The position numbers were made by a program, and so were the translations under genes. Positions 1 to 6,062 of a DNA stretch of 7,096 nucleotides are shown here, in pieces; positions within the stretch are counted from its first letter, which is position 1; the number at the start of each line of letters is the position of its first letter. Location of the stretch: contig JACPXO010000107.1 of NCBI GenBank assembly GCA_016196505.1, forward strand, positions 1 through 7,096, in the 5' to 3' direction. The notes beneath the pieces are model-generated. The model saw only the letters and a program-made list of their open reading frames with translations. It did no database searches and was not told the origin of the DNA. This DNA comes from Candidatus Omnitrophota bacterium. GTDB taxonomy: Bacteria; Omnitrophota; Gorgyraeia; 2-02-FULL-51-18.

Positions 1-60
1 AAATACCCGCCCCAAAATTTTTAACTCTTCAATTATCCCAGAACTTAGGAAAGAACCAAC

Positions 61-85
61 GGTATTGAATTGAGGAATTTATACC
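61..85. repeat. Imperfect inverted repeat over the -10 of the left-edge promoter
   Basis: GGTAT at 61-65 is the reverse complement of ATACC at 81-85, with a further AATT (68-71) / AATT (76-79) pair inside and a GAGG centre. The two halves differ by one unpaired base. The dyad covers the -10 box and the expected start of transcription, a usual place for an operator. It is short and AT-rich, so it may be chance. Otherwise the gap from 1 to 127 holds nothing I can identify. Confidence 0.3.
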
Positions 86-107
86 ATGCGGGCTTAAAGG
101 TTGTCAA
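78..107 (-). promoter_or_regulatory. Near-consensus sigma-70-type promoter pointing left out of the window
   Basis: On the minus strand a perfect -35 TTGACA (107-102) is followed after 18 bases by TATAAA (83-78; five of six match the -10). Transcription would begin near position 70 and run out of the window, presumably into the next gene. It starts just after the stop codon of the CHASE2-GGDEF gene. The 70 bases downstream show no clear Shine-Dalgarno and start, so the target gene begins beyond the edge. The 18-base spacer is one longer than ideal. Confidence 0.6.
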
Positions 108-127
108 GCGGTATTTCAACGATCGCC

Positions 128-1894
128 CTATGAGACGGTGCCGGAGGGCCGCCGGGGGGAGTCGCTGGCGATCACCACCTTATTCTTACCGGTCTGTTTG
201 GCCTCGTAAAGCGCGCGGTCCGCCCTGGCGATGATCGTCTCTAGGTCTTTTTCCTCTACGGAGACTTCGGTGACACCGATACTGATGCTGGTTTTAAAAT
301 CCCCCTTCTCGTTAAAAAATACTTTTTGATTTAAGAGGACCCGTATCTTGTCGGCCACTTTGAAGGCCTCTCCAGCGTCAGCGCCCGGCAGCATCAAAAT
401 AAACTCTTCACCGCCGTACCGGGCCGGTACGTCCATCGTGCGGCAATTGCTTTTCACCACCGAGGCCACCTCTCTTAAGACCGAGTCGCCGGTAAGGTGC
501 CCATACGTATCGTTGGTGTGTTTAAAATTGTCGACGTCCCCCATGATAACCGATAGGGCACGATCCCGCCGTATGGCCAGCGTCGCAAGCTCAGCGGCCA
601 TCAACATTTTAAAATGGCCGATATTGTACAAACCGGTGAGCGAATCCCGGGTGGCGAGCTTCACAAGCTTTGCCCGCTCGATAGTCACCGACAACTGATT
701 GTACAAGGTCACAAAGAAATAGGCCGTAAAAATAAGAAAAAGCACATAGACAAGTTGTACCCACACACTGAAAAGAATGAAAGACCCGATCACCAAACCC
801 TGGTATAGGGCCGCCAAAGCCGCCGTAAACCCGGCCGCTCTAAAAAAATTTGAGATTCTCAAGATCCAAAAAAGGGCAAAAGCGATCACGACGAGGATCA
901 GTTGGTTCTCCGTCTGACCCAAAGGTTTGATGAATTTTTTCTCGAGGAGATTATTTAAAACCGTAAGATTCACGCCCACCGCCGGATAGGCCGGCTCAAG
1001 AGACGTGGGCCGGATATCAAAAAGACCGGCGGCGGAGGTGCCGACATAACAGAACTTGCCCTTAAAAAATCCGAGATCAATAAGGGGGCTCTCCCCTTTT
1101 TCGGAAGCGGCGTAAGCGCTGACCACATCGAAATAAGAAAAATGGGCGAACGTTCCTTTCCAGCGGCCCACCCAGTTGATGATAAAATTTCCCGAGGCAT
1201 CCAAGGGGACCTTGACGGGTAAAGCGTTTTTCACCGGGATGATCAATTCATTTTTTCGTACCGTCACCTCATCCAGACCCGTTCCGAACTCATCCAAGGC
1301 CACCGCCAAGGAAAGCTGGGGCACGCGGCGCCGCGCCACGAGCTTGATCGGAGAAATCCTGCGCATAACCCCGTCGACGTCGGCTTCCAGGTTAATGTGC
1401 CCACCGCCCTTGGCATGACCGGAAAACTCCGGCAACGACTTGAGCATCGCCGTTTCCCCGGCCTGGCCCTGTGTTTCAGCAACCTCAGCCAGATAAACAC
1501 GGTTTGATTCCTGAATGGCCTGAGAGAAAACAGCGTCTTTGGCGGGGTCGCTGGGTTCGCTGAAAATGACGTCGAAAATGACAGCCCGGGCTTCGAGTTT
1601 CTCCAGGATCTTGACAAGCGTGGCGTGCCAACTCCTCTCCCAAGGCCAACGCCCTATTTTGGTGACACTGTCATCCGAGATCTCGATCACCACCACCCGG
1701 GGGTCCGGCGCCCTATCCCCTCTCAGAATACAGCGGTAGTCATACGTCACATATTCAAAACGCTTGAGAATATCCCAGTGGTAAAGGGCCAGCGTGAGGA
1801 TAAGAGCGCCTAAAATAATAGCGCCGCGGGTTTTATCTGAAGAAGCGATTTTTAACTTGGCCGGAAGAGAAAACTTGGGAAGCGAAACCTTCAT
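128..1894 (-). CDS. CHASE2-GGDEF transmembrane diguanylate cyclase
   Basis: This 588-residue membrane receptor should make cyclic di-GMP from two GTP. A first membrane helix (about 24-38) is followed by a periplasmic CHASE2 domain (about 45-325) with typical PDPRVVVIEISDDSVTKIGRWPW, AVIFDVIFSEP, DGVMRR and VGVNLTVLNNLL blocks. Three closely packed helices follow (about 331-347, 353-379, 380-399), then a short linker and a GGDEF domain (about 414-575). The domain keeps the metal-binding Asp453 in GDVDNFK, NDTYGH at 461-466 and the catalytic GGEEF at 494-498. RTMD at 485-488 fits the RxxD product-inhibition site, at the right distance before GGEEF. The enzyme is thus predicted active and feedback-controlled. 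No EAL domain is present. ATG at 1894 overlaps the FecR stop as TGATG, a sign of translational coupling; there is no good Shine-Dalgarno. A TTG one codon earlier is less likely. The signal sensed is unknown. No intrinsic terminator is seen after the TAG. Confidence 0.93.
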   Translation of the reverse strand: MKVSLPKFSLPAKLKIASSDKTRGAIILGALILTLALYHWDILKRFEYVTYDYRCILRGDRAPDPRVVVIEISDDSVTKIGRWPWERSWHATLVKILEKLEARAVIFDVIFSEPSDPAKDAVFSQAIQESNRVYLAEVAETQGQAGETAMLKSLPEFSGHAKGGGHINLEADVDGVMRRISPIKLVARRRVPQLSLAVALDEFGTGLDEVTVRKNELIIPVKNALPVKVPLDASGNFIINWVGRWKGTFAHFSYFDVVSAYAASEKGESPLIDLGFFKGKFCYVGTSAAGLFDIRPTSLEPAYPAVGVNLTVLNNLLEKKFIKPLGQTENQLILVVIAFALFWILRISNFFRAAGFTAALAALYQGLVIGSFILFSVWVQLVYVLFLIFTAYFFVTLYNQLSVTIERAKLVKLATRDSLTGLYNIGHFKMLMAAELATLAIRRDRALSVIMGDVDNFKHTNDTYGHLTGDSVLREVASVVKSNCRTMDVPARYGGEEFILMLPGADAGEAFKVADKIRVLLNQKVFFNEKGDFKTSISIGVTEVSVEEKDLETIIARADRALYEAKQTGKNKVVIASDSPRRPSGTVS

Positions 1895-2397
1895 CAAGAA
1901 GTTTTTGAGGACGACGCCCTCTCGACAGTCACCTCAAATTTGGTGCCGCGTATACCCACCATGGAGGTGGGGGTTTTTACCTGAAACTTGGATTCCTTGG
2001 GTAGTTTAGCCGCATTGACCAGAATACTGCCCATCTCGAGATCCAAAAGCGTCGTGTCCGCTTTTTTATTGGGGTCATGCTTTAAGTCCTTAAAACTGAA
2101 TTGGCTTTCTTTTTTTAACACCACTTCAGCGGCGGAATTGGCGCCGCCCATGAGGAGTTTTGCCTGGGAGTCTTTTCCCGTTTTGATCGCGTCCCCTTCG
2201 GCAAGCGTGGCGTTCTGGGTCAGAGGCCTCCAGTCACCGGTCCCCGCTTTTTGGTACTGAACATCTCCGATAACCTCCAGCACCCGAGCTTCATCCGGGG
2301 CGGGGTCCGTTCCCTCGACTTCCCCATAAACGGATGGGGATAAGATCGGAAAAGAAACCATTCCCAGAACGATCAAAACATAATTTAGTTTTCTCAT
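1894..2397 (-). CDS. Secreted FecR-domain protein
   Basis: This 167-residue protein starts with a signal-peptide-like segment: basic MRKLN, a hydrophobic stretch to about residue 20, and a possible cleavage after SVYG (25). The rest resembles a FecR domain: ARVLEVIGDVQYQ at 37-49, WRPLTQNATLAEGDAIKTGKDSQAKLLM at 56-83, a DLEMGSILVNA strand at 119-129, and FQVKTPTSMVGIRGTKFEV at 138-156, the family's best-conserved motif. It would therefore act in the periplasm or outside the cell. No membrane anchor or cytoplasmic anti-sigma part is present, so it is not a classical FecR iron regulator; the exact role is unknown. The protein ends about ten residues after RGTKFEV, earlier than usual for the domain. 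ATG at 2397 was preferred over an in-frame GTG at 2418 because it begins the signal peptide and has GGGGGT about 8 nt upstream. Its TGA overlaps the ATG of the next gene by one base. Confidence 0.8.
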   Translation of the reverse strand: MRKLNYVLIVLGMVSFPILSPSVYGEVEGTDPAPDEARVLEVIGDVQYQKAGTGDWRPLTQNATLAEGDAIKTGKDSQAKLLMGGANSAAEVVLKKESQFSFKDLKHDPNKKADTTLLDLEMGSILVNAAKLPKESKFQVKTPTSMVGIRGTKFEVTVERASSSKTS

Positions 2398-2430
2398 ACG
2401 GAGACCCCCAAAAACCACCCTTTTAATTAA

Positions 2431-2459
2431 ATTTTACATGAAAATGCTTAAAAATGCAA
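2431..2459 (-). promoter_or_regulatory. Candidate sigma-70-type promoter for the FecR/CHASE2 pair
   Basis: On the minus strand TTGCAT (2459-2454; first three bases match the -35 consensus) is separated by exactly 17 bases from TAAAAT (2436-2431; five of six match the -10). The expected start of transcription near 2424 would leave a leader of about 27 bases before the FecR ATG. The region is strongly AT-rich, so chance matches are likely. The change of function from tyrS to the signalling genes makes a promoter here sensible. Confidence 0.35.
2441..2457. repeat. Two direct AAAATGC repeats spaced one helical turn
   Basis: AAAATGC occurs at 2441-2447 and again at 2451-2457, a 10-bp period, inside the spacer of the candidate promoter upstream of the FecR gene. 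This could be a binding site for a regulator, but in AT-rich DNA it may be chance. Confidence 0.3.
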
Positions 2460-2475
2460 TAAAACAGGTAAATTT

Positions 2476-3702
2476 CTAACTATTTGTAACTATTAACTTA
2501 AAAACCTTTTTCTTGCCTACTTTCAAGAAACTTCCATTCTTCAGCTTTAAGCTTGCCTTCGGATCTGTCACCTTCTGACCGTCCAGGGTAACCGCGCCTT
2601 GCTGAATAAGACGGTAGGCCTCACTGGAAGAATTAACGGCTTTGACATGCTTTAACAGGCCTGTAGGATCTATCTCACCGAATGGCGTTGAGACCGTTTT
2701 GGGGTCCAGAGGGTCCAGTTTTTTACTGAAAATCCTGTCGAACTCTTTTGCTTCCTGATCAGCTGTGTCTTTATCATAAAGCCAACCAACGATCAACTTT
2801 GCGAGTCTTATCTTGGCCTCACGAGGGTGCAAATTCTCATCGAGTTTCTCTGGGGTTAAAAGCGAATACCAACTTTCCATCAAGGCATCTGGGATCGACA
2901 TTGTTTTTCCAAACATGTCCTTGGGGGAATCCATGACTCCGATATGATTGCCATAAGACTTCGACATTTTTTGCTGCCCATCCAATCCCACTAAAAGCGG
3001 CAGTGTCATCACCACTTGCGGTTTCTGCCCATATTTAGACTGGAGATCCCTACCCATAAGCAAATTAAATGTTTGATCCGTCCCGCCTAGTTCTATATCT
3101 GACTTAATCATAACGGAATCATATCCTTGTAAAATTGGGTAGATGAGTTCTCGAAAAGCGATCGGCCGATGAGCTTTTTTTCGCTTATTGAAATCCTCAC
3201 GGACCAATAATTGGTCGACGGTAACGTGAGGGCCGATTTCCTGAAAAAGAACGCGGAACATTTCAGGCCCGGCCAGCCATTTACTATTACAAACAACTTC
3301 GACTTTTTCAGGGCTTTTATCGGCCAGCCATTTACTATTACAAACAACTTCGACTTTTTCAGGGCTTTTATCCAGGATTTTAAACACTTGCGCTTGATAA
3401 GTTTTTGCGTTCTCTTCTATTTGATCTTTGGATAATTGAGGACGTGTTTTTACCTGACCGGTAGGATCGCCGACTAGTGCCGTGTAGTCGCCGATGATAA
3501 AAACGACACGGTGCCCGAGGTCCTGAAACTCTCTCAGTTTCCTCAAGAGCACCGTGTGGCCCAGATGAATATCCGGCGCGCTAGGATCAAATCCCGCCTT
3601 GATCCGAAGCGGCTTTTTTTTCAGTCGCGCGGCGAGTTCTTCTTTTGAAATGACCTCGACCGCGTTGCGGCAAAGAAACGAAAGTTCTTTGGGTTCATCC
3701 AC
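2476..3702 (-). CDS. tyrS: Tyrosyl-tRNA synthetase, with internal 17-residue tandem duplication
   Basis: This 408-residue class I synthetase charges tRNA-Tyr with tyrosine in the cytoplasm. The HIGH-type signature is HLGH at residues 46-49, in the family context DIHLGHTVLLRKL. The tyrosine-site motif is LGGTDQTFNLLMGRDLQ at 205-221, the form typical of the TyrS subgroup found in Thermus and Haemophilus rather than of the E. coli enzyme. KMSKS is at 245-249, and an S4 RNA-binding domain occupies about 349-402. Residues 111-127 and 128-144 are identical (DKSPEKVEVVCNSKWLA); a normal relative should have this segment once, so the expected length is 391. The frame stays open, so the protein may be functional, but the insertion falls in the core between the HIGH and KMSKS halves. 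Start GTG at 3702 follows the rpsA TAA with no gap. A GGAG lies 14 nt upstream, which is far, so coupling to rpsA is likely. G+C looks lower than in rpsA. Confidence 0.94.
   Translation of the reverse strand: MDEPKELSFLCRNAVEVISKEELAARLKKKPLRIKAGFDPSAPDIHLGHTVLLRKLREFQDLGHRVVFIIGDYTALVGDPTGQVKTRPQLSKDQIEENAKTYQAQVFKILDKSPEKVEVVCNSKWLADKSPEKVEVVCNSKWLAGPEMFRVLFQEIGPHVTVDQLLVREDFNKRKKAHRPIAFRELIYPILQGYDSVMIKSDIELGGTDQTFNLLMGRDLQSKYGQKPQVVMTLPLLVGLDGQQKMSKSYGNHIGVMDSPKDMFGKTMSIPDALMESWYSLLTPEKLDENLHPREAKIRLAKLIVGWLYDKDTADQEAKEFDRIFSKKLDPLDPKTVSTPFGEIDPTGLLKHVKAVNSSSEAYRLIQQGAVTLDGQKVTDPKASLKLKNGSFLKVGKKKVFKLIVTNS
3271..3372 (-). repeat. Exact 51-bp tandem duplication inside tyrS
   Basis: Bases 3271-3321 and 3322-3372 are identical over all 51 positions and lie head to tail. 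Because 51 is a multiple of three, the frame is kept and 17 residues are doubled. There is not a single difference between the copies, even at third codon positions, so the event is either very recent or an assembly artefact. The repeat includes the conserved N-S-K-W-L segment of TyrS. Confidence 0.97.
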
Positions 3703-5310
3703 TTAAATGGATTCGACTCCCTTGGTGCTTAGAGCGATCTTCCTGGCCGGCAAGTCTATCTTGATGATCCTCGCCTGGACTTTTTTCCCCACGGGATAGG
3801 CGCTCTCGAGTTGCTGTGCCGACGAAAGCTCCGTCTCGGAAATGTGCAGAAGCCCCTCGACATCCTTTTCGATCTCAACAAAAACGCCGAAACTGGCGAC
3901 TTTGGTCACGGACCCGAGGATGAGGGACCCGATCGAGAGTTTTGAGGCGATCTCTTCCCAGGGATCCGCGATGAGCTGTTTGAGCCCCAGGGAAATCTTC
4001 CGGTTGGCGGGGTCCACCATCAAGATCACGGTGTCGACCTCCTGTCCTTTTTTCAAGACATCCTTCGGATGATTCACCTTGCGGGTCCAGGACATATCGG
4101 AAACATGGATGAGGCCGTCGATCCCCTCTTCCAATTCCACAAAGGCGCCGAACTCGGTAAGGTTTCTCACGACCCCTTTTACCTTCATGCCGACGGAAAA
4201 ACGGCTTTCCACACCGACCCAAGGGTTGGCCTCGGTCTGTTTGATGCCAAGCGATATCTTCTCATGCTCCTTGTCGACGTTCAGGACCATCACCTCCACG
4301 GTGTCGCCGACTTTGAAAATATCGGCGGGGTTCGTGATACGCTTTGACCAGGAGATCTCGGACACGTGGACGAGGCCCTCGATCCCGCGCTCAAGCTCCA
4401 CGAAAACGCCGTAGGGAACGACGTTCACCACGCGGCCTTTGATCTTAGACCCGATCGGGAATTTTTGATCGGCCTCGGTCCAGGGATTGGCTTCCTTTTG
4501 CTTGAGCCCCAGCGACACCTTCATGGTCTCTTTATCGAACGAGAGGATCTTCACCTCGATCTTGTCGCCTACTTTAAGCATTTCCGAAGGGTGATTGATG
4601 CGGCCCCAGCTCATATCGGTGATGTGCAAAAGGCCGTCGATCCCGCCCAGGTTGACGAACGCCCCGAAGTCCGTGATGTTCTTCACGACCCCCTTGCGGA
4701 ACGCGCCGATCTCCAGCTCTTCGAGCACCTTGGCCTTGGATTCGAGTTTTTCTTTCTCCAACAGATCCTTGCGTGAAACGATGATATTTTTCCGTGAGGG
4801 ATTGATCTTCACGACCTTCACCTGGATCGTCTGGCCCAATAAAGAGTTCAGACTCCCGAATCCTTTGAGGAACGCCAACGACGCGGGGAGAAATGTCTCG
4901 ACGCCGATATCCACCATGAGCCCGCCTTTCACCTTGCGGGTCACTTTGCCTTCGACGGTATCCCCTTCGCCGTGCTGGGCAACGATGCGGTCCCACCCCT
5001 GGCTTCTTTCGGCTTTACGGCGCGAAAGCACCACGCGGCCCGCCTCGTCCTCCATTTCCTCAAGCAGCACCTCGATCTCATCACCCGGCTTTAGCGTGCT
5101 GAGCGAATCAAACTCATGCGCGGGGATCACCCCTTCGGATTTAAAACCGATGTCCACGATCACTTCTTTCGAAGTTATCGAGACAATATGCCCCTTGATC
5201 ACATGCCCGGGCCCCAGCCGATGGAACGTCTGCTCATAATCAACGGACGACTCTCGGATCTGCCCCTCTTCAAAATCCTCTACTGACACGCCTTCTTTTC
5301 CTTGCAACAT
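3703..5310 (-). CDS. rpsA: 30S ribosomal protein S1 (six S1 domains)
   Basis: This 535-residue protein is bacterial S1, which binds mRNA on the 30S subunit and helps start translation of structured or weak-Shine-Dalgarno messages. Six S1 (OB-fold) repeats are visible, at about residues 33-97, 114-180, 201-269, 286-356, 372-442 and 459-528. Repeats 3-5 are most alike, with GAFV or GVFVEL strands, GLxHxxxxSW cores and LGLKQ/LGIKQ ends spaced exactly 87 residues apart (267, 354, 441), followed by an ANPW/ADPW linker. The first two repeats are more divergent, as in the ribosome-docking end of Gram-negative S1. Length is close to the 557 residues of the E. coli protein and the six-domain form argues against a short Firmicutes-type S1. 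ATG at 5310 is 10 nt after AGGAGG. GTG at 5313 (7 nt) would add one residue and cannot be excluded. The gene has its own leader after plsC, and its stop directly abuts tyrS. Confidence 0.96.
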   Translation of the reverse strand: MLQGKEGVSVEDFEEGQIRESSVDYEQTFHRLGPGHVIKGHIVSITSKEVIVDIGFKSEGVIPAHEFDSLSTLKPGDEIEVLLEEMEDEAGRVVLSRRKAERSQGWDRIVAQHGEGDTVEGKVTRKVKGGLMVDIGVETFLPASLAFLKGFGSLNSLLGQTIQVKVVKINPSRKNIIVSRKDLLEKEKLESKAKVLEELEIGAFRKGVVKNITDFGAFVNLGGIDGLLHITDMSWGRINHPSEMLKVGDKIEVKILSFDKETMKVSLGLKQKEANPWTEADQKFPIGSKIKGRVVNVVPYGVFVELERGIEGLVHVSEISWSKRITNPADIFKVGDTVEVMVLNVDKEHEKISLGIKQTEANPWVGVESRFSVGMKVKGVVRNLTEFGAFVELEEGIDGLIHVSDMSWTRKVNHPKDVLKKGQEVDTVILMVDPANRKISLGLKQLIADPWEEIASKLSIGSLILGSVTKVASFGVFVEIEKDVEGLLHISETELSSAQQLESAYPVGKKVQARIIKIDLPARKIALSTKGVESI

Positions 5311-5328
5311 CACGACACGACCTCCTCT

Positions 5329-5361
5329 TCAGGCGGCCCTTTCAAGGGCCTTGATGCCTGA
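5329..5361 (-). promoter_or_regulatory. Bulged hairpin in the rpsA leader, next to the Shine-Dalgarno
   Basis: In transcript sense, TCAGGC, a 5-nt bulge ATCAA, GGCCCT, a TGAA loop, AGGGCC and GCCTGA form two stacked 6-bp stems, nearly all G-C. The hairpin ends two bases before AGGAGG (5326-5321), the ribosome binding site of rpsA. No U-run follows, so it does not look like an intrinsic terminator. In Escherichia coli S1 regulates its own mRNA through a structured leader, so a role in S1 autoregulation or start-site presentation is a reasonable inference. Pairing is read directly; function is not shown. Confidence 0.55.
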
Positions 5362-5414
5362 TCTCGGGACGCGGCGACGCTAACGAACAAGCCCCTACCG
5401 CGCTCTCCCCAAGA

Positions 5415-6062
5415 TTACAACCCCTGCTTGATCTTTTCGATCTCCGACATGATCTTTTGACTGACGGCCAAGTAATGCGCTTCCTTTTTGAGAAGCCCGC
5501 TGTCCTCAGCCGGGATAAAGGGTTTCCCAAAAAAAACCTTCACCGCACAGCATTTAAAAAATTTGGCACTCCGGGGAAACGCCTCAAAAGTCCCCTGAAT
5601 ATAGACCGGAACCACCCAACTCCTGCTTTTGGCGGCCAGGAAACCGACCCCGCCTTCAGGGTCCTGGAATCTTCCATCGGAAGTGCGCGTTCCTTCGGGG
5701 AATATCACGACGCACTGCCCGTCCTCAAGAACCCTCAAAAGCTGGCGAACGCTTCTAAAATCATCCGCCCGGCCTTTGATCGGCAGCACTCCGATCCAGG
5801 TGAGGATATGCCCCAGAGGGAACGGTTTAAAAAGATATTCCTTGGCTAAATAGGTTACGGGCCGCTTCAGAGCGACGCCAACGATGGGCGGATCAAGATA
5901 GCTGGCATGATTGGGAGCCAAAATAACACCGCGGCGGTCCTGCGGAACGTTCTCGGCGCCGCGCCACTCCAACCGGAAACACACTCTGTAAAGAATAAAA
6001 AGAACGAAACGTACCAAACGATAAAACCACAGGACTCGTGTGCCCTTTTTAACGTCTGTCAC
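5415..6062 (-). CDS. plsC: 1-acyl-sn-glycerol-3-phosphate acyltransferase (PlsC family)
   Basis: This 215-residue protein is of the LPLAT/PlsC family, which acylates lysophosphatidic acid at position 2 to give phosphatidic acid at the inner face of the cytoplasmic membrane. The catalytic H-x4-D motif is NHASYLD at residues 51-57 (His52, Asp57). The substrate-binding FPEGTRT motif is at 121-127, and GVGFLAAKS near 138-146 and VVPVYIQGTFEAFP near 150-163 fit later conserved blocks. Residues 11-28 are hydrophobic with basic residues and probably anchor the protein to the membrane. The length is typical of short single-domain PlsC proteins. The start is GTG at 6062, inside the end of cmk, with an AGG-like site in the cmk coding sequence, which suggests translational coupling. 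The cmk-plsC-rpsA order is known from other bacteria. Acyl donor (acyl-ACP, acyl-CoA or acyl-phosphate) cannot be read from sequence, and some family members use other lysophospholipids. Confidence 0.9.
   Translation of the reverse strand: MTDVKKGTRVLWFYRLVRFVLFILYRVCFRLEWRGAENVPQDRRGVILAPNHASYLDPPIVGVALKRPVTYLAKEYLFKPFPLGHILTWIGVLPIKGRADDFRSVRQLLRVLEDGQCVVIFPEGTRTSDGRFQDPEGGVGFLAAKSRSWVVPVYIQGTFEAFPRSAKFFKCCAVKVFFGKPFIPAEDSGLLKKEAHYLAVSQKIMSEIEKIKQGL

Noticed and set aside
101..130. TTGTCA...TATGAG as a plus-strand promoter into the cyclase gene
   Set aside because: The spacing between the two boxes is over 20 bases and there is no plus-strand gene to serve.
2398..2418. Upstream GTG start for the FecR-domain protein
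   Set aside because: It would add seven residues before the signal peptide and place the G-rich ribosome binding site inside the coding sequence.
2476..2495. Repeat of ATAGTTA at the end of tyrS (minus strand) as a functional element
   Set aside because: It is short, lies in the last codons and stop of tyrS, and is easily explained by AT-rich sequence.
4595..5239. Long open frame (214 codons) on the plus strand opposite rpsA
   Set aside because: It lies wholly antisense to a well-supported S1 gene, its product is serine/threonine/proline-rich without a recognisable domain, and it mirrors the codon pattern of rpsA. It is a shadow frame.
5329..5361. Hairpin as an intrinsic terminator after plsC
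   Set aside because: It is followed by AAGAGGAGGTC and not by a run of T, and it sits at the rpsA ribosome binding site.
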